A DNA stretch of 55,498 nt from an uncultured Alphaproteobacteria bacterium (GTDB lineage Bacteria > Pseudomonadota > Alphaproteobacteria > RF32 > CAG-239), in contig CALXZJ010000007.1 in the NCBI GenBank assembly GCA_944393235.1, forward strand, positions 1 to 55,498, given 5' to 3'. Each line of letters starts with the position of its first letter. Positions within the stretch are counted from its first letter, which is position 1. Below are positions 8,808 to 17,546 of the stretch, one piece after another. The notes under the pieces were generated by a model. That model was not told the DNA's origin and searched no databases. It saw nothing but the letters and a program-made list of their open reading frames with translations. The translations under genes were made by a program, and so were the position numbers.

Positions 8808-9596
8808 TTAATCCTCCTTTTTGCCTTTCAAGAGTGCGTCCGGATGCCGTTCCAGATAATCCGTCAGATTTTTAAGCGATTTTGCCGCTGCGCCGACATC
8901 TTTTAATGTACGGTTTAGTTGGTTTAAGGTTTGGTCCGTTTGCGGCACCGAATGATCCGCATAATCATTAAGTTTCTGCCCCAAATCGGCAAATTGCGGC
9001 AAAATTTTCGGTAAATAAGTTTCAAATTCGGATAAAATATTGTCCAGTCTGCCGATAATTTGTTTTAGCGGCAAATCCTGAAAATCTTTTGATAATCCGC
9101 CCAAAGTAGAAAGCGTTGTCGGAATTTCGAAAACTTTGGCATCATTAAGATGGTGCTTAAGTTCAATCGGTGTTCCCGGCAGCATTTGCAGCTCAATCAT
9201 CAACTGTCCGGTCAGCATGTTTTGATTGGTTAGTCTTGCACGCAGACCTTTTTCGATTAGTGCATGTAAAAGCTCACGCCGTGTCGCTTGTTTGAAATTC
9301 ATGCTGTTGATGTTGTTGTCTTCGGCAAATTTGGCATAAACCGGAATGCTGAATTCCATAGTTTGCGGATTGGTAATGATTTCTATCTTGACTACTCGAC
9401 CGACTTGTACGCCCTCGTACACCACCGGCGAGCCGACACTCAAGCCTTTAATGGATTCGGAAAAATACATCACGGCCAAATTGCGGTTATCGGGCAGCAA
9501 TTTATCAGCCACGGTTTTTAACAAGATGGCAGCCAACACGATAAACCCCAATATTATAAACATGGCAATACGTTTTTTATTTGGTTCTTTTTTCAT
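8808..9596 (-). CDS. mlaD: MCE-domain lipid transport substrate-binding protein
   Basis: Periplasmic lipid-binding subunit of an Mla-type transporter. One N-terminal membrane anchor (residues ~10-28) is followed by a single MCE domain containing YFSESIKGLSVGSPVVYEGV and VGRVVKIEI. The C-terminal part (~180-262) is helical, with repeated leucine/asparagine-rich segments as in MCE hexamers. At 262 aa it is longer than E. coli MlaD because of this helical tail. It overlaps mlaF by 20 bases, which implies translational coupling. Confidence 0.92.
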   Translation of the reverse strand: MKKEPNKKRIAMFIILGFIVLAAILLKTVADKLLPDNRNLAVMYFSESIKGLSVGSPVVYEGVQVGRVVKIEIITNPQTMEFSIPVYAKFAEDNNINSMNFKQATRRELLHALIEKGLRARLTNQNMLTGQLMIELQMLPGTPIELKHHLNDAKVFEIPTTLSTLGGLSKDFQDLPLKQIIGRLDNILSEFETYLPKILPQFADLGQKLNDYADHSVPQTDQTLNQLNRTLKDVGAAAKSLKNLTDYLERHPDALLKGKKED

Positions 9597-10344
9597 CTGC
9601 TTTTCCTCGGGTTAAAAAGTTATAAACAGTTTCATCAGGCGGGTTTTTCAACAGCTCTTTTGGGTTGCCTTGGGCGGTAATCGTTTTGCTTTCGGCGTCA
9701 AGAAAGACGGAGTTTGTGCCAATGGAAAAAATAGATTCCAATTCATGCGTGACCACCACCAGTGTTGTGCCCAAGTTTTGATTAATATCTTTCATCAAGC
9801 TGTCCAGCCGTGCCGAACTGACCGGATCCAGTCCGGCGGAAGGCTCATCAAAATAAACGATTTCCGGATCAAGCGCTAAAGCTCGGGCAAGTCCGGCGCG
9901 CTTTTTCATACCGCCACTGATTTCTGCTGGATAATAATCGCCAAAACCGCCCAAACCGACAAGCGATAACTTAAGATTGACCAATTCATCAATAACATCA
10001 GCTGGATAATCGCTGTATTTTTGCAAGGGCAGGGCAATGTTTTCCGCCAGCGTCATGGAAGAAAACAATCCGCCGCTTTGGTATAAAATGCCGACCTTTT
10101 TCATAATTTCTAATTTTTGGGCATTGTCGGCTTTAGGATAATCCACGCCGTTGATATAAAACGTTCCGCCGACCGGCGGCATCAATCCGGTCAAAACCCG
10201 CAACAAACTGCTTTTTCCCGAACCGGAACCGCCCATAATGATAAAAATGTCATTTTCTTTGACGCTAAAATCGGCGCTTTTGATAATCACTTTTTCGCCA
10301 TACGCCACTTTTAAGTTTTGACAGATGATTTTATCTTTGCTCAT
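9577..10344 (-). CDS. mlaF: Mla-type ABC transporter ATPase
   Basis: ATP-hydrolysing subunit driving phospholipid movement between the membranes. All ABC motifs are present in its 255 aa: Walker A GGSGSGKSSLLRVL, signature EISGGMKKRAGLARAL, Walker B IVYFDEPSAGLDPV and the switch histidine in VVVTHELES. It overlaps mlaE by four bases (ATGA) and mlaD by 20. Complete and typical. Confidence 0.96.
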   Translation of the reverse strand: MSKDKIICQNLKVAYGEKVIIKSADFSVKENDIFIIMGGSGSGKSSLLRVLTGLMPPVGGTFYINGVDYPKADNAQKLEIMKKVGILYQSGGLFSSMTLAENIALPLQKYSDYPADVIDELVNLKLSLVGLGGFGDYYPAEISGGMKKRAGLARALALDPEIVYFDEPSAGLDPVSSARLDSLMKDINQNLGTTLVVVTHELESIFSIGTNSVFLDAESKTITAQGNPKELLKNPPDETVYNFLTRGKADEKRTK

Positions 10345-11447
10345 AGCCCCAGCCTTTCAAAAATCACCGTAATGATGCCGGTAGCCACAATCATCCACAC
10401 AATGGATGAAACCACGGCTTTGGTGGTGGCAACACCGACGCCGTCGGCATTGCGCCCGCTGTTAACGCCGTAATAACAACCGCATAAAGCAATAATAAAT
10501 CCAAACACAAAACCATGAAAAACGCCGACCCAAAAATTGGTCATGCTCCAAGCGTCCCAAGCATATTTCCAATATTCACCGGCAGGAATATCCAAAAGCA
10601 CGATACCGACAAACCCACCGCCCAAAATGCCGGCAAAATCAGCCAATATGGTTAAAAACGGCATGGCTAACACCAAAGCCGAAAGGCGTGGTAAAATCAA
10701 AAAATCAGTTGTCGGAATACCCATGGTTTTAAGCGCGTCAATTTCTTCATTAACCTGCATGGTCCCGAGTGTTGCGGCAAATGAGGCGCCGGTGCGCCCG
10801 GCCATGATAACTCCGACCATAATAGCACCCATAATGCGGGTCATACCGATGGTAACAAGGCTTGCCACATATATCTGTGCGCCGAAAGTTTTGAGTTGTA
10901 TGGCGCCGACAAAAGCCAATATCAACCCGACCATAAAACTGATGAGAGAAACGATGCCGACAGCTTTAGGACCGCAATCTTCCAACGCAAACAAGAAATC
11001 AACCTTGCGCATGACGGCACCGCCCTTAAAAAAACGCGACAAAGACCCAAAACTTTCCGAAACGAAACTTAAGCCTTTAATAACTGTCTGATAAATTTCC
11101 CATCCATTGCCGCCGAGCCGTTCTAAAAAACCGCTTTTTTCGGGACGGATGACATCGGTATGCGGTTTGACAGCCAAGGCAAGATTGAGCATCCGGTTCA
11201 AGCCGTCGGGCAGGGATTTTGTTTTTAAGCTTATGCGGCGTTTTTGGGCAATTCTGCTCAACTCAAACAAAATCAGCAGTAAAGAAGAATCCCATTTTTT
11301 AATATTTTGTCCGTCAACAACAATGTTTTTAACACGTTTTTCATTGGCGGCTTCATATAAGCCCGGATTTGCGGAAAAATGCAAAAAATCGCCGTTTAAG
11401 GCAATTTCCAAAATATCTTGATTGATATTAAACATCAAATTCTGCAT
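10341..11447 (-). CDS. mlaE: Mla-type ABC permease with N-terminal STAS domain
   Basis: Inner-membrane permease of the lipid transporter, 368 aa. Residues 1-~95 form a STAS-like domain, a fusion common in alphaproteobacterial MlaE; E. coli encodes the STAS protein separately as MlaB. The remainder is the MlaE permease with segments such as GVIMAGRTGASFAATLGTM and VNEEIDALKTMGI. First gene of the leftward operon mlaE-mlaF-mlaD-lipoprotein-alr. Confidence 0.95.
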   Translation of the reverse strand: MQNLMFNINQDILEIALNGDFLHFSANPGLYEAANEKRVKNIVVDGQNIKKWDSSLLLILFELSRIAQKRRISLKTKSLPDGLNRMLNLALAVKPHTDVIRPEKSGFLERLGGNGWEIYQTVIKGLSFVSESFGSLSRFFKGGAVMRKVDFLFALEDCGPKAVGIVSLISFMVGLILAFVGAIQLKTFGAQIYVASLVTIGMTRIMGAIMVGVIMAGRTGASFAATLGTMQVNEEIDALKTMGIPTTDFLILPRLSALVLAMPFLTILADFAGILGGGFVGIVLLDIPAGEYWKYAWDAWSMTNFWVGVFHGFVFGFIIALCGCYYGVNSGRNADGVGVATTKAVVSSIVWMIVATGIITVIFERLGL

Positions 11448-11542
11448 TTATGGTTTCTCCGCATCACTTTAGCTTATCATAATAAAAATAATACCGTTGT
11501 CAAAGAAAAACAAGCAGGGCGGGAAAATCGGTATGTTAAAAT

Positions 11543-11599
11543 AAAAAACACCTCCGAGTTTTTGTCGGAAGTGTTTGTTAAACTGGTGGAGCTGAGGGG
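11543..11599 (-). repeat. duplicated tRNA-Ala 3' end plus terminator (truncated copy)
   Basis: This 57-bp block is identical, except for one base, to 11804-11860, which holds the terminator and last 16 bases of tRNA-Ala. Here the tRNA sequence stops after TGGTGGAGCTGAGGGG and unrelated sequence follows. It is a partial duplicate made when the 204-bp element at 11600-11803 arose or inserted. Confidence 0.9.
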
Positions 11600-11803
11600 T
11601 CATTCCGAGTCAAAAAATCTCCGGTGGAGATTTTTTGCCGGAAGGCATCAGATAGCGTTAAGGAGCCGCCCGCCGACAGGCGGTAGAGGCGAGTGTTACG
11701 CTAACTTGACCGAAGCGCAGTTGGCATTGCTCTTTATTAAAGAGCAAGCCTTACGGAGCAAGACCGAACCCCGTAGGGGTTTGATTCCCCTCTTTTAAGT
11801 CAA
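11600..11803. mobile_element. structured tRNA-3'-end element, copy 1
   Basis: A 204-bp sequence lies between the two 57-bp repeats. It contains the hairpin AAAAAATCTCC/GGAGATTTTTT (11612-11636), a long-range stem TAGCGTTAA/TTACGCTA (11653-11703), an inner CGCC/GGCG hairpin and GCTCTTTATTAAAGAGC (11729-11745). Near the right end, AGGGGTTTGATTCCCCTC resembles the tRNA T-arm on the opposite strand. There is no gene. The order of blocks matches the sequence starting at 55351. Calling it mobile is an inference from the flanking duplication. Confidence 0.5.
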
Positions 11804-11837
11804 AAAAAACACCTCCGAGTTTTTATCGGAAGTGTTT
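11802..11837 (-). terminator. tRNA-Ala terminator
   Basis: AACACCTCCGA (11808-11818) pairs with TCGGAAGTGTT (11826-11836), with a run of T on the minus strand after it. A second copy of this hairpin lies at 11547-11575. Confidence 0.75.
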
Positions 11838-11844
11838 GTTAAAC

Positions 11845-11920
<76 letters not shown>

Positions 11921-12022
11921 ATAATAATTTTACTTTATCATTCAATACGGCGCATATTACAATAAAAAATTCGAATGTCAAATAATTTTTTTAGTATTTA
12001 TGCGCTTAAACGATAAGATACA

Positions 12023-12056
12023 AGAACTGCCTGTTCTGAAAGAAACAGGCAGTTCT
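12023..12056. terminator. hairpin after the membrane protein gene
   Basis: AGAACTGCCTGTT and AACAGGCAGTTCT pair perfectly over 13 bases, 7 bases past the stop of the minus-strand gene at 12063. The U-run is weak, so it may act as a terminator or as an mRNA 3'-end stabiliser. Confidence 0.6.
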
Positions 12057-12062
12057 AAAATG

Positions 12063-12767
12063 TTATTGGTGTGGATAAAGATTACCGTTGTAAATAAAAA
12101 CAGTATCACCTTGAGGATAAAGTTTTTCATAATTAACATTTTCTACTTTCCGACAAACCGGAAATTCGGTGTCATCTGTCATTACCAACACAATCCATTC
12201 CACATTTTTTTTGCCATTAGGAATAGCGACTTCACTCCAGCTGCCTTCGACCCATTGATAATCTGTTTGCAGCAAGACATCTGTTTTAATGTGGTCAATA
12301 ACCTTCAAAATACCATGTTGGTAAACATGATGCTCAAAAGCTTGTTCAATTGCAGTCATGCCGATTCGTCCACCGGGAAAGCATAGAACCGCTAAAATAA
12401 ACAGCATATGAACATAAAAATTAAACCCGGCATCTTTTTTTGGATTTTTCCGTCGATCAATCACATAAGAAACAATCGTCGGAATAGCAACACACATCAG
12501 ACCGGCTGCTATAATAAGCCAACATTTGATGGTATCGGAAACCCAAACCAAAGCGCCGATGCAAATACATATTCCGATAATCAAGGCTATCGCTAAAGTG
12601 GCTTTTGAACCAAAGCTGATAATGCGGTCACGATAATACGCATTAACAAAATAAGCAATCCCTCCCACGCCGAGAATCATCAAAAAAAGGAATACAATTA
12701 TTCCGGCAATATAAACCCAATCCATAACGATAAAATTAAGAGTTAATAATATTAAAAATAAGAACAA
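12063..12767 (-). CDS. hypothetical membrane protein, 234 aa
   Basis: Not recognised. Three to four hydrophobic segments occupy the first ~115 residues. A soluble C-terminal domain of ~100 residues follows (around YQWVEGSWSEVAIPNG and WIVLVMTDDTEFPVCRK), probably outside the cytoplasm. A later ATG at 12725 (MDWVYIAGII) is an equally possible start; neither has a clear ribosome binding site. It lies alone between tRNA-Ala and a second small membrane protein in the same direction, from which a terminator separates it. Confidence 0.7.
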   Translation of the reverse strand: MFLFLILLTLNFIVMDWVYIAGIIVFLFLMILGVGGIAYFVNAYYRDRIISFGSKATLAIALIIGICICIGALVWVSDTIKCWLIIAAGLMCVAIPTIVSYVIDRRKNPKKDAGFNFYVHMLFILAVLCFPGGRIGMTAIEQAFEHHVYQHGILKVIDHIKTDVLLQTDYQWVEGSWSEVAIPNGKKNVEWIVLVMTDDTEFPVCRKVENVNYEKLYPQGDTVFIYNGNLYPHQ

Positions 12768-12804
12768 ATCACCATCACTATATTCTTTTTTTAATTTAAA
12801 GGCA

Positions 12805-12835
12805 ACAAAAAAGCCGGCGCAAAAACCGGCTTTTC
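12805..12835 (-). terminator. intrinsic terminator
   Basis: AAGCCGG (12811-12817) pairs with CCGGCTT (12826-12832); a T-run follows on the minus strand. It lies just past the stop at 12841. Confidence 0.8.
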
Positions 12836-12840
12836 AAATT

Positions 12841-13230
12841 TTAAAATTGATTAAATAACATTCGCCATACATAAACCAGGACAAATGCGCAAATCTGTAT
12901 TGCTAACATATGCCATTTTTGGAAACCGTACCAAAATGTCCAATGCATTTTTTGCCATACCTTTTTGCAAGTGCAAAACTGAGTGATAAGAACAACCATT
13001 GCCGTAAAAGTAAGCCAAAGCGCAAAGGATAGACCGGAAAACGCCCACCAGCAAATAACAAAACAAGCTAAAATGCAGCAAACGCATCCAATGACCATTA
13101 ACCATACCGGAGATTTTGTTTTTTCTTGCCATATCTTCCAAAAATTGATTTGAAAAACGACATACAGCAAAGCAAATAAAAACATTAATATCCCCAAAAA
13201 AAACAGACAAAAGATATTAAAGAAATGCAT
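12841..13230 (-). CDS. hypothetical small membrane protein, 129 aa
   Basis: Four predicted membrane segments in 129 residues, rich in Trp, Phe and Cys, for example LACFVICWWAFSGLSFALW. No known family recognised. The frame was chosen over an overlapping minus-strand frame (12851-13210) because its hydrophobic pattern is regular and a terminator follows directly. The ATG at 13230 has no obvious ribosome binding site. It may be related in role to the membrane protein next to it (12063-12767), but the sequences are not clearly similar. Confidence 0.55.
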   Translation of the reverse strand: MHFFNIFCLFFLGILMFLFALLYVVFQINFWKIWQEKTKSPVWLMVIGCVCCILACFVICWWAFSGLSFALWLTFTAMVVLITQFCTCKKVWQKMHWTFWYGFQKWHMLAIQICAFVLVYVWRMLFNQF

Positions 13231-13354
13231 AAATATAAAATTAAAATTAATAATAAACCAAAATAAAAAAGCTTACACCACTAGCATAGCTTTTTTTGAC
13301 AGAAAGTCAACAAAAACATTAAACCCAAGACGCTGATAAAACATATTTTATAAA

Positions 13355-13388
13355 AAACAAAAAGCCGATCCAAATAGACCGGCTTAAA
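13355..13388 (-). terminator. tsf terminator
   Basis: AAGCCG and CGGCTT pair around a 14-base loop, with a T-rich run downstream on the minus strand. The hairpin lies ~20 bases past the tsf stop. Confidence 0.7.
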
Positions 13389-13407
13389 TAAAGAAAAACA
13401 AAGTTCC

Positions 13408-14334
13408 TTATTTGTTGAGTTGTGCAGCAACTTCAGAAGCAAAGTCCTCATCTTTTTTCTGCAGGCCTTCGCCCAGCTTAAAGCAAACAAAGTCTGCCAG
13501 TTTAATGTCGGCGCCAAGCTCTTTGGCGGCATCGGCAATAACCTGTTTGACCTTCTTGTCCGGATCCATAATATAAGCCTGTTCTTCCAAAACGACTTCT
13601 TCATAATATTTCCGGATTCGACCTTCAACCATTTTTTCGATAATGTTTTCCGGTTTGCCGGAGGCTTTTGCTTGTTCGGCAAAAATACCTTTTTCATGTT
13701 CAACCGCAGCCGGATCAACATGAGCAATATCCAAAAACAGCGGGTTGGAAGCAGCAATGTGCATAGCAATATGTTTGCCCAGCTCTTTTAATTTTTCTTT
13801 ATCAGCATTGGATTCTAAGGCAACCAACACGCCGATGCGACCCAAATTGGGTTTTAAAGCGCTGTGAACATAAGAGGCGATAATTCCGTTGTTTACTTCC
13901 AAAACTTTGGCACGGCGCAAGTTCATGTTTTCGCCGATTTTAGCAATCATGTCAGTTAAACGTTCTTCAAACGTTTTTCCGCATTTCGGGCAGTTGAAGT
14001 TTTTCATATCGCAAACTTCGCCGTGGCACATCAAAGCCACTTTAGCGGCATCTTCAACATATTCCTGAAAAATCTCATTTTTAGCGACAAAGTCAGTTTC
14101 GGAGTTGACCTCGACAACTGCACCTTTGTTTCCTTCAACAGCAACGGAAACCAAACCTTCAGCGGCGATTCTGCTGGCTTTTTTGGCAGCGGTTGCCAAA
14201 CCTTTTTTACGAAGCCAGTCAACAGCTTGTTCCATATCTCCGTTTGTTTCCACCAACGCTTTTTTGCAATCAAGCATACCTGCGCTTGTGGTTTCTCTCA
14301 ATTCTTTAACCATAGCGGCTGTAATTTCTGCCAT
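13408..14334 (-). CDS. tsf: elongation factor Ts
   Basis: Nucleotide exchange factor for EF-Tu, 308 aa. The UBA-like N-terminus ([19 protein letters not shown]) and the core ([14 protein letters not shown]-type stretch [19 protein letters not shown], and [10 protein letters not shown]) are diagnostic. Odd: between residues ~108 and ~122 there are cysteines arranged C-x(6)-CPKC before GKTFEERL, where most EF-Ts have a short alanine-rich linker. This could be a small metal site, or chance. It lies downstream of rpsB as in most bacteria, with AAGGAT before the ATG. Confidence 0.96.
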   Translation of the reverse strand: MAEITAAMVKELRETTSAGMLDCKKALVETNGDMEQAVDWLRKKGLATAAKKASRIAAEGLVSVAVEGNKGAVVEVNSETDFVAKNEIFQEYVEDAAKVALMCHGEVCDMKNFNCPKCGKTFEERLTDMIAKIGENMNLRRAKVLEVNNGIIASYVHSALKPNLGRIGVLVALESNADKEKLKELGKHIAMHIAASNPLFLDIAHVDPAAVEHEKGIFAEQAKASGKPENIIEKMVEGRIRKYYEEVVLEEQAYIMDPDKKVKQVIADAAKELGADIKLADFVCFKLGEGLQKKDEDFASEVAAQLNK

Positions 14335-14373
14335 TGTTTTATCCTTTATGTATTAATGAAAACTCTTTTAACC

Positions 14374-14399
14374 GGCGGCAGTCTGAAGCAACTGCCGCC
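14374..14399 (-). promoter_or_regulatory. rpsB-tsf intercistronic hairpin
   Basis: GGCGGCAGT and ACTGCCGCC pair perfectly around an 8-base loop between the rpsB stop and tsf start. No U-run follows, so it is probably a partial attenuator or processing/stability hairpin rather than a full terminator. Confidence 0.6.
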
Positions 14400-14435
14400 T
14401 TATTTCGGGATATACCTGAACTTGAATAATTCAAA

Positions 14436-15236
14436 TTATTCAGCAGCAGGTGTTTCTTCTTTGGCTTTCTTGGAAACCCGCTTTTTAGCCGGTTTTTCTT
14501 CCAATTCGGCAGCGGCTTCTTCCACTTTAACGCCCTGCGCGGCAATTTCTGCCTGCATACCGTCCAAAATGGCAGAAGAAACCAATTCGCAATAAAGCGA
14601 GATGGCGCGGATGGCATCATCATTGCCCGGAACCGGATAATCAACCTCGTTCGGGTTGGCGTTGGTATCCACAATGCCGATAACCGGAATGCCGAGTTTT
14701 TTCGCTTCTTTGATAGCCAAAGATTCTTTTGGTGTATCAATCACGAACAACATATCCGGCTGACCGCCCATGTTCATAATGCCGTTTAACGACAAAGCCA
14801 ACTTTTCCTGTTCTTTCTTCAGGTTCAAAAGTTCTTTTTTGGTGTAGCCTTCGGTTTCATTATTGGCAAACATTTCGTTCAACTTAACCAAACGGTTGAT
14901 GGATTTATGAACGGTTTTCCAGTTGGTGAGCATACCGCCGAGCCAACGATAATTAACATAATACTGGCCGCATCTTTCGGCGTTTTCTTTAACAATATCC
15001 TGCGCCTGCTTTTTGGTTGCGACAAACAAAATTTTGCCGCCGTTTGCCGCCACTTCACGCGCGGCGTTTAAGGCCGTGTAAAGCATCGGGTAGGTTTTTT
15101 GCAGATTAATGATGTGGACATTGTCTTTTTTGCCGTAAATATACGGAGCCATTTGCGGATTCCAACGACGGGCGTGGTGTCCGAAGTGTGCGCCGGCTTC
15201 AACCAGCTGACGCAAAGTAAATGTAGGAAGTGACAT
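14436..15236 (-). CDS. rpsB: 30S ribosomal protein S2
   Basis: Small-subunit protein S2, 266 aa. MSLPTFTLRQLVEAGAHFGH at the start, WNPQMAPYIYG, WLGGMLTNWKT and the PDMLFVIDTPKE/AIKEAKKLGIPVIGIVDTN core are diagnostic. The C-terminal ~35 residues are an alanine/glutamate/lysine tail (AAAELEEKPAKKRVSKKAK), often found in alphaproteobacteria. AAGGA lies before the ATG. First gene of the rpsB-tsf operon and divergent from parE. Confidence 0.98.
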   Translation of the reverse strand: MSLPTFTLRQLVEAGAHFGHHARRWNPQMAPYIYGKKDNVHIINLQKTYPMLYTALNAAREVAANGGKILFVATKKQAQDIVKENAERCGQYYVNYRWLGGMLTNWKTVHKSINRLVKLNEMFANNETEGYTKKELLNLKKEQEKLALSLNGIMNMGGQPDMLFVIDTPKESLAIKEAKKLGIPVIGIVDTNANPNEVDYPVPGNDDAIRAISLYCELVSSAILDGMQAEIAAQGVKVEEAAAELEEKPAKKRVSKKAKEETPAAE

Positions 15237-15264
15237 ATTATAAAATTCCTTCTTTTCCGGTTAA

Positions 15265-15345
15265 ACCTCCGCAGACTTCTGGCTTTATCAAAAAGCACCG
15301 GAGCGAAGAAGCTTGATAAAACAAACTTTCCGCCTGTCTGCGTGT
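15265..15345 (-). ncRNA. candidate rpsB leader RNA
   Basis: Upstream of rpsB, CGCAGAC (15270-15276) pairs with GTCTGCG (15336-15342). Nested inside, TTTATCA (15284-15290) pairs with TGATAAA (15314-15320), next to AAGC/GCTT. This closed two-stem structure ~30 bases before the start resembles ribosomal protein leaders where S2 represses its own mRNA. Function is inferred from position and pairing only. Confidence 0.45.
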
Positions 15346-15554
15346 GAAATGACATAAGCCGGTGTCATCACCGACTTATAAATCGGCACCATTACCGATT
15401 CAGCCAGTCTTTTATACGCATTTTCCATATTTTGCAAGCATTTTTTACTTTATTTTAAAATTTTTTAGAACTTTGTTCATTTTTAACATTTTATGCTTGA
15501 GAATCTGGGCAAAGCAGTCTATTTTAAGCTGATTAAAAAGCTTAAGGAAAAATA
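15346..15554. promoter_or_regulatory. divergent rpsB/parE upstream region
   Basis: The rest of the 318-base gap between the divergent genes. It holds CGGTG/CACCG (15362-15375) and the imperfect dyad CCGACTTATAAATCGG. The right half is very AT-rich and probably carries the parE promoter. No gene is seen. Confidence 0.4.
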
Positions 15555-17543
15555 ATGGTAGACTTATTTGAAACAACAACGCCGGCAAAAACGGAATATT
15601 CGGCGCAAGATATTGAAGTGTTGGAAGGCTTGGAGCCGGTTCGCCACCGCCCGGGAATGTACATCGGCGGCACTGATGAAACCGCATTGCACCATTTGGT
15701 AGCCGAAATTTTGGATAATTCCATGGATGAGGCGGTGGCCGGTTACGCCAGCCGCATAGATGTCTGCTTAAATGCCGACAATTCGATCACCATTGCCGAC
15801 AACGGCCGCGGCATACCGGTGGACGAGCACCCGAAATACCCCGGCAAGTCTGCCTTGGAAGTGATTATGACCACACTCCATTCCGGCGGCAAATTTTCAA
15901 GCAGTGTTTATAAAGTTTCCGGTGGTTTGCACGGTGTGGGTTTGTCGGTTGTCAACGCTTTGTCTGAAAGTCTGACGGTAGAAATCGCCCGTGATAAAAA
16001 ACTTTATCGGCAGGTTTACGCCAGAGGCATACCGCAAACCAAACTGGAACTTGTCGGCAATGTTTCCAACCGCCGCGGCACGACCATAACTTTCAAACCC
16101 GACGAAGAAATATTTAACGGCAATTCGCGCTTTGAACCCAATCGTATTTACCGCATGGCGCGCTCCAAGGCGTTTTTGTTCAAAGGCGTCAAAATTTTCT
16201 TCAAATGCGCGCCGGAGCTTATTCATGACGGCGATGCCACGCCGACGGAAGCCGAACTTAATTTTCCGAACGGTTTAAGAGATTTTTTAAATTATCAAAT
16301 CGGCGGCCGCGCCACGGTCAACCGCACGATGTTTTCCGGTGATTCCGAACTGGCGCACGATGAAGGCCGCGTGGAATGGGCGATTACCTGGCCGGAAGAC
16401 CAGAACGGCTTTTGTTATTCATACTGCAACACGGTTGTCACCCCGCAGGGCGGCACCCATGAACAGGGTTTTAAAAACGCGCTTTTGAAGAGCTTAAAAG
16501 AATATGCCGAAATGGCCAATTTCAAAAAAGCGGCAGGTGTCACGGCGGATGATTTTTTAAGCGATGCGGCGATTATGCTTTCGGTTTTTATCACCGATCC
16601 GCAATTTCAGGGGCAAACCAAAGACAAATTAACCTCAACCAAAGCCACCCGTCTGGTGGAAACCGCGGTTAAAGATTCGTTTGACCACTGGCTTTCTTCC
16701 GATCCGGAAAACGCCGCCGCGCTGTTGGAATATGTGATTGACCGCGCCGAGCTGCGCAAAAAGCGCAAAGAGGAAAAAGTCCAGTTGCGCAAAACCCCGA
16801 CCAAAAAGCTCCGCCTGCCGGGGAAATTGGCGGATTGTTCGCAAGCCGCGGCTGAAAACACCGAAATCTTTATTGTTGAGGGCGATTCCGCCGGCGGTTC
16901 CGCCAAACAAGGACGCGACCGCGCCACGCAGGCGATTTTGCCCTTGCGCGGCAAAATTTTGAATGTGGCGAGCGCATCTTTGGAAAAAATTACCCAAAAC
17001 CAGGAAATCAAAGACATGATTGAAGCTTTGGGTTGCGGGGTGAAAGAAAACTACAAAGAAGAAAATCTGCGTTACGAAAAAATCATCATCATGACTGATG
17101 CCGATGTTGACGGCGCACACATCACCTCATTGTTGATGACGTTTTTCTACCAGCATATGCCGCAGCTGATTGAAAACGGTCATTTGTTTATTGCCACGCC
17201 GCCGTTGTATAAAATCGTGGTCGGCGGCAAGAACTATTATGCCTTGGATGATGAGGAAAAGGACAAACTTTTGCAAAAAGTCGTTAAAGGCAATCAAAAG
17301 CCGGACATCAGCCGTTTTAAAGGTTTGGGCGAAATGAGCGCCCAGCAGCTCAAAGAAACCACGATGGACAAGAAAAACCGCGTGCTTTTAAGAGTGGACA
17401 TTCCGAGCACCAACACCGAGGAGGGCAGGGAAGAAGCGTTTGAAACCCGCCGCCGTGTGGAACAGCTGATGGGCAAAAACCCCGAGCTGCGCTTTAAGTT
17501 TATCATTGAACGCGCCAAGTTTGTGGATGATTTGGATATATAA
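15555..17543 (+). CDS. parE: DNA topoisomerase IV subunit B
   Basis: ATPase subunit of topoisomerase IV, which unlinks daughter chromosomes. At 662 aa it has the length of ParE rather than of the longer GyrB. The ATP site includes EILDNSMDEAVAG and DNGRGIPVDEHP; HSGGKFSSSVYKVSGGLHGV is the GHKL loop. The TOPRIM domain has IVEGDSAGGSAKQGRDR and MTDADVDGAHI. The N-terminal YSAQDIEVLEGLEPVRHRPG is characteristic of alphaproteobacterial ParE. AAGGAAA precedes the ATG. Base composition is a little more GC-rich than the neighbouring accessory genes. Confidence 0.95.
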   Translation: MVDLFETTTPAKTEYSAQDIEVLEGLEPVRHRPGMYIGGTDETALHHLVAEILDNSMDEAVAGYASRIDVCLNADNSITIADNGRGIPVDEHPKYPGKSALEVIMTTLHSGGKFSSSVYKVSGGLHGVGLSVVNALSESLTVEIARDKKLYRQVYARGIPQTKLELVGNVSNRRGTTITFKPDEEIFNGNSRFEPNRIYRMARSKAFLFKGVKIFFKCAPELIHDGDATPTEAELNFPNGLRDFLNYQIGGRATVNRTMFSGDSELAHDEGRVEWAITWPEDQNGFCYSYCNTVVTPQGGTHEQGFKNALLKSLKEYAEMANFKKAAGVTADDFLSDAAIMLSVFITDPQFQGQTKDKLTSTKATRLVETAVKDSFDHWLSSDPENAAALLEYVIDRAELRKKRKEEKVQLRKTPTKKLRLPGKLADCSQAAAENTEIFIVEGDSAGGSAKQGRDRATQAILPLRGKILNVASASLEKITQNQEIKDMIEALGCGVKENYKEENLRYEKIIIMTDADVDGAHITSLLMTFFYQHMPQLIENGHLFIATPPLYKIVVGGKNYYALDDEEKDKLLQKVVKGNQKPDISRFKGLGEMSAQQLKETTMDKKNRVLLRVDIPSTNTEEGREEAFETRRRVEQLMGKNPELRFKFIIERAKFVDDLDI

Positions 17544-17546
17544 ATC

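Noticed and set aside
11418-11798. A 126-codon plus-strand frame through the tRNA-end element.
   Set aside because: It crosses the duplicated terminator, the tRNA fragment and several hairpins; structure, not coding, explains the sequence.
12851-13210. An alternative minus-strand frame overlapping the small membrane protein.
   Set aside because: Its hydrophobicity is irregular and it begins within the other frame; only one of them can be the gene.
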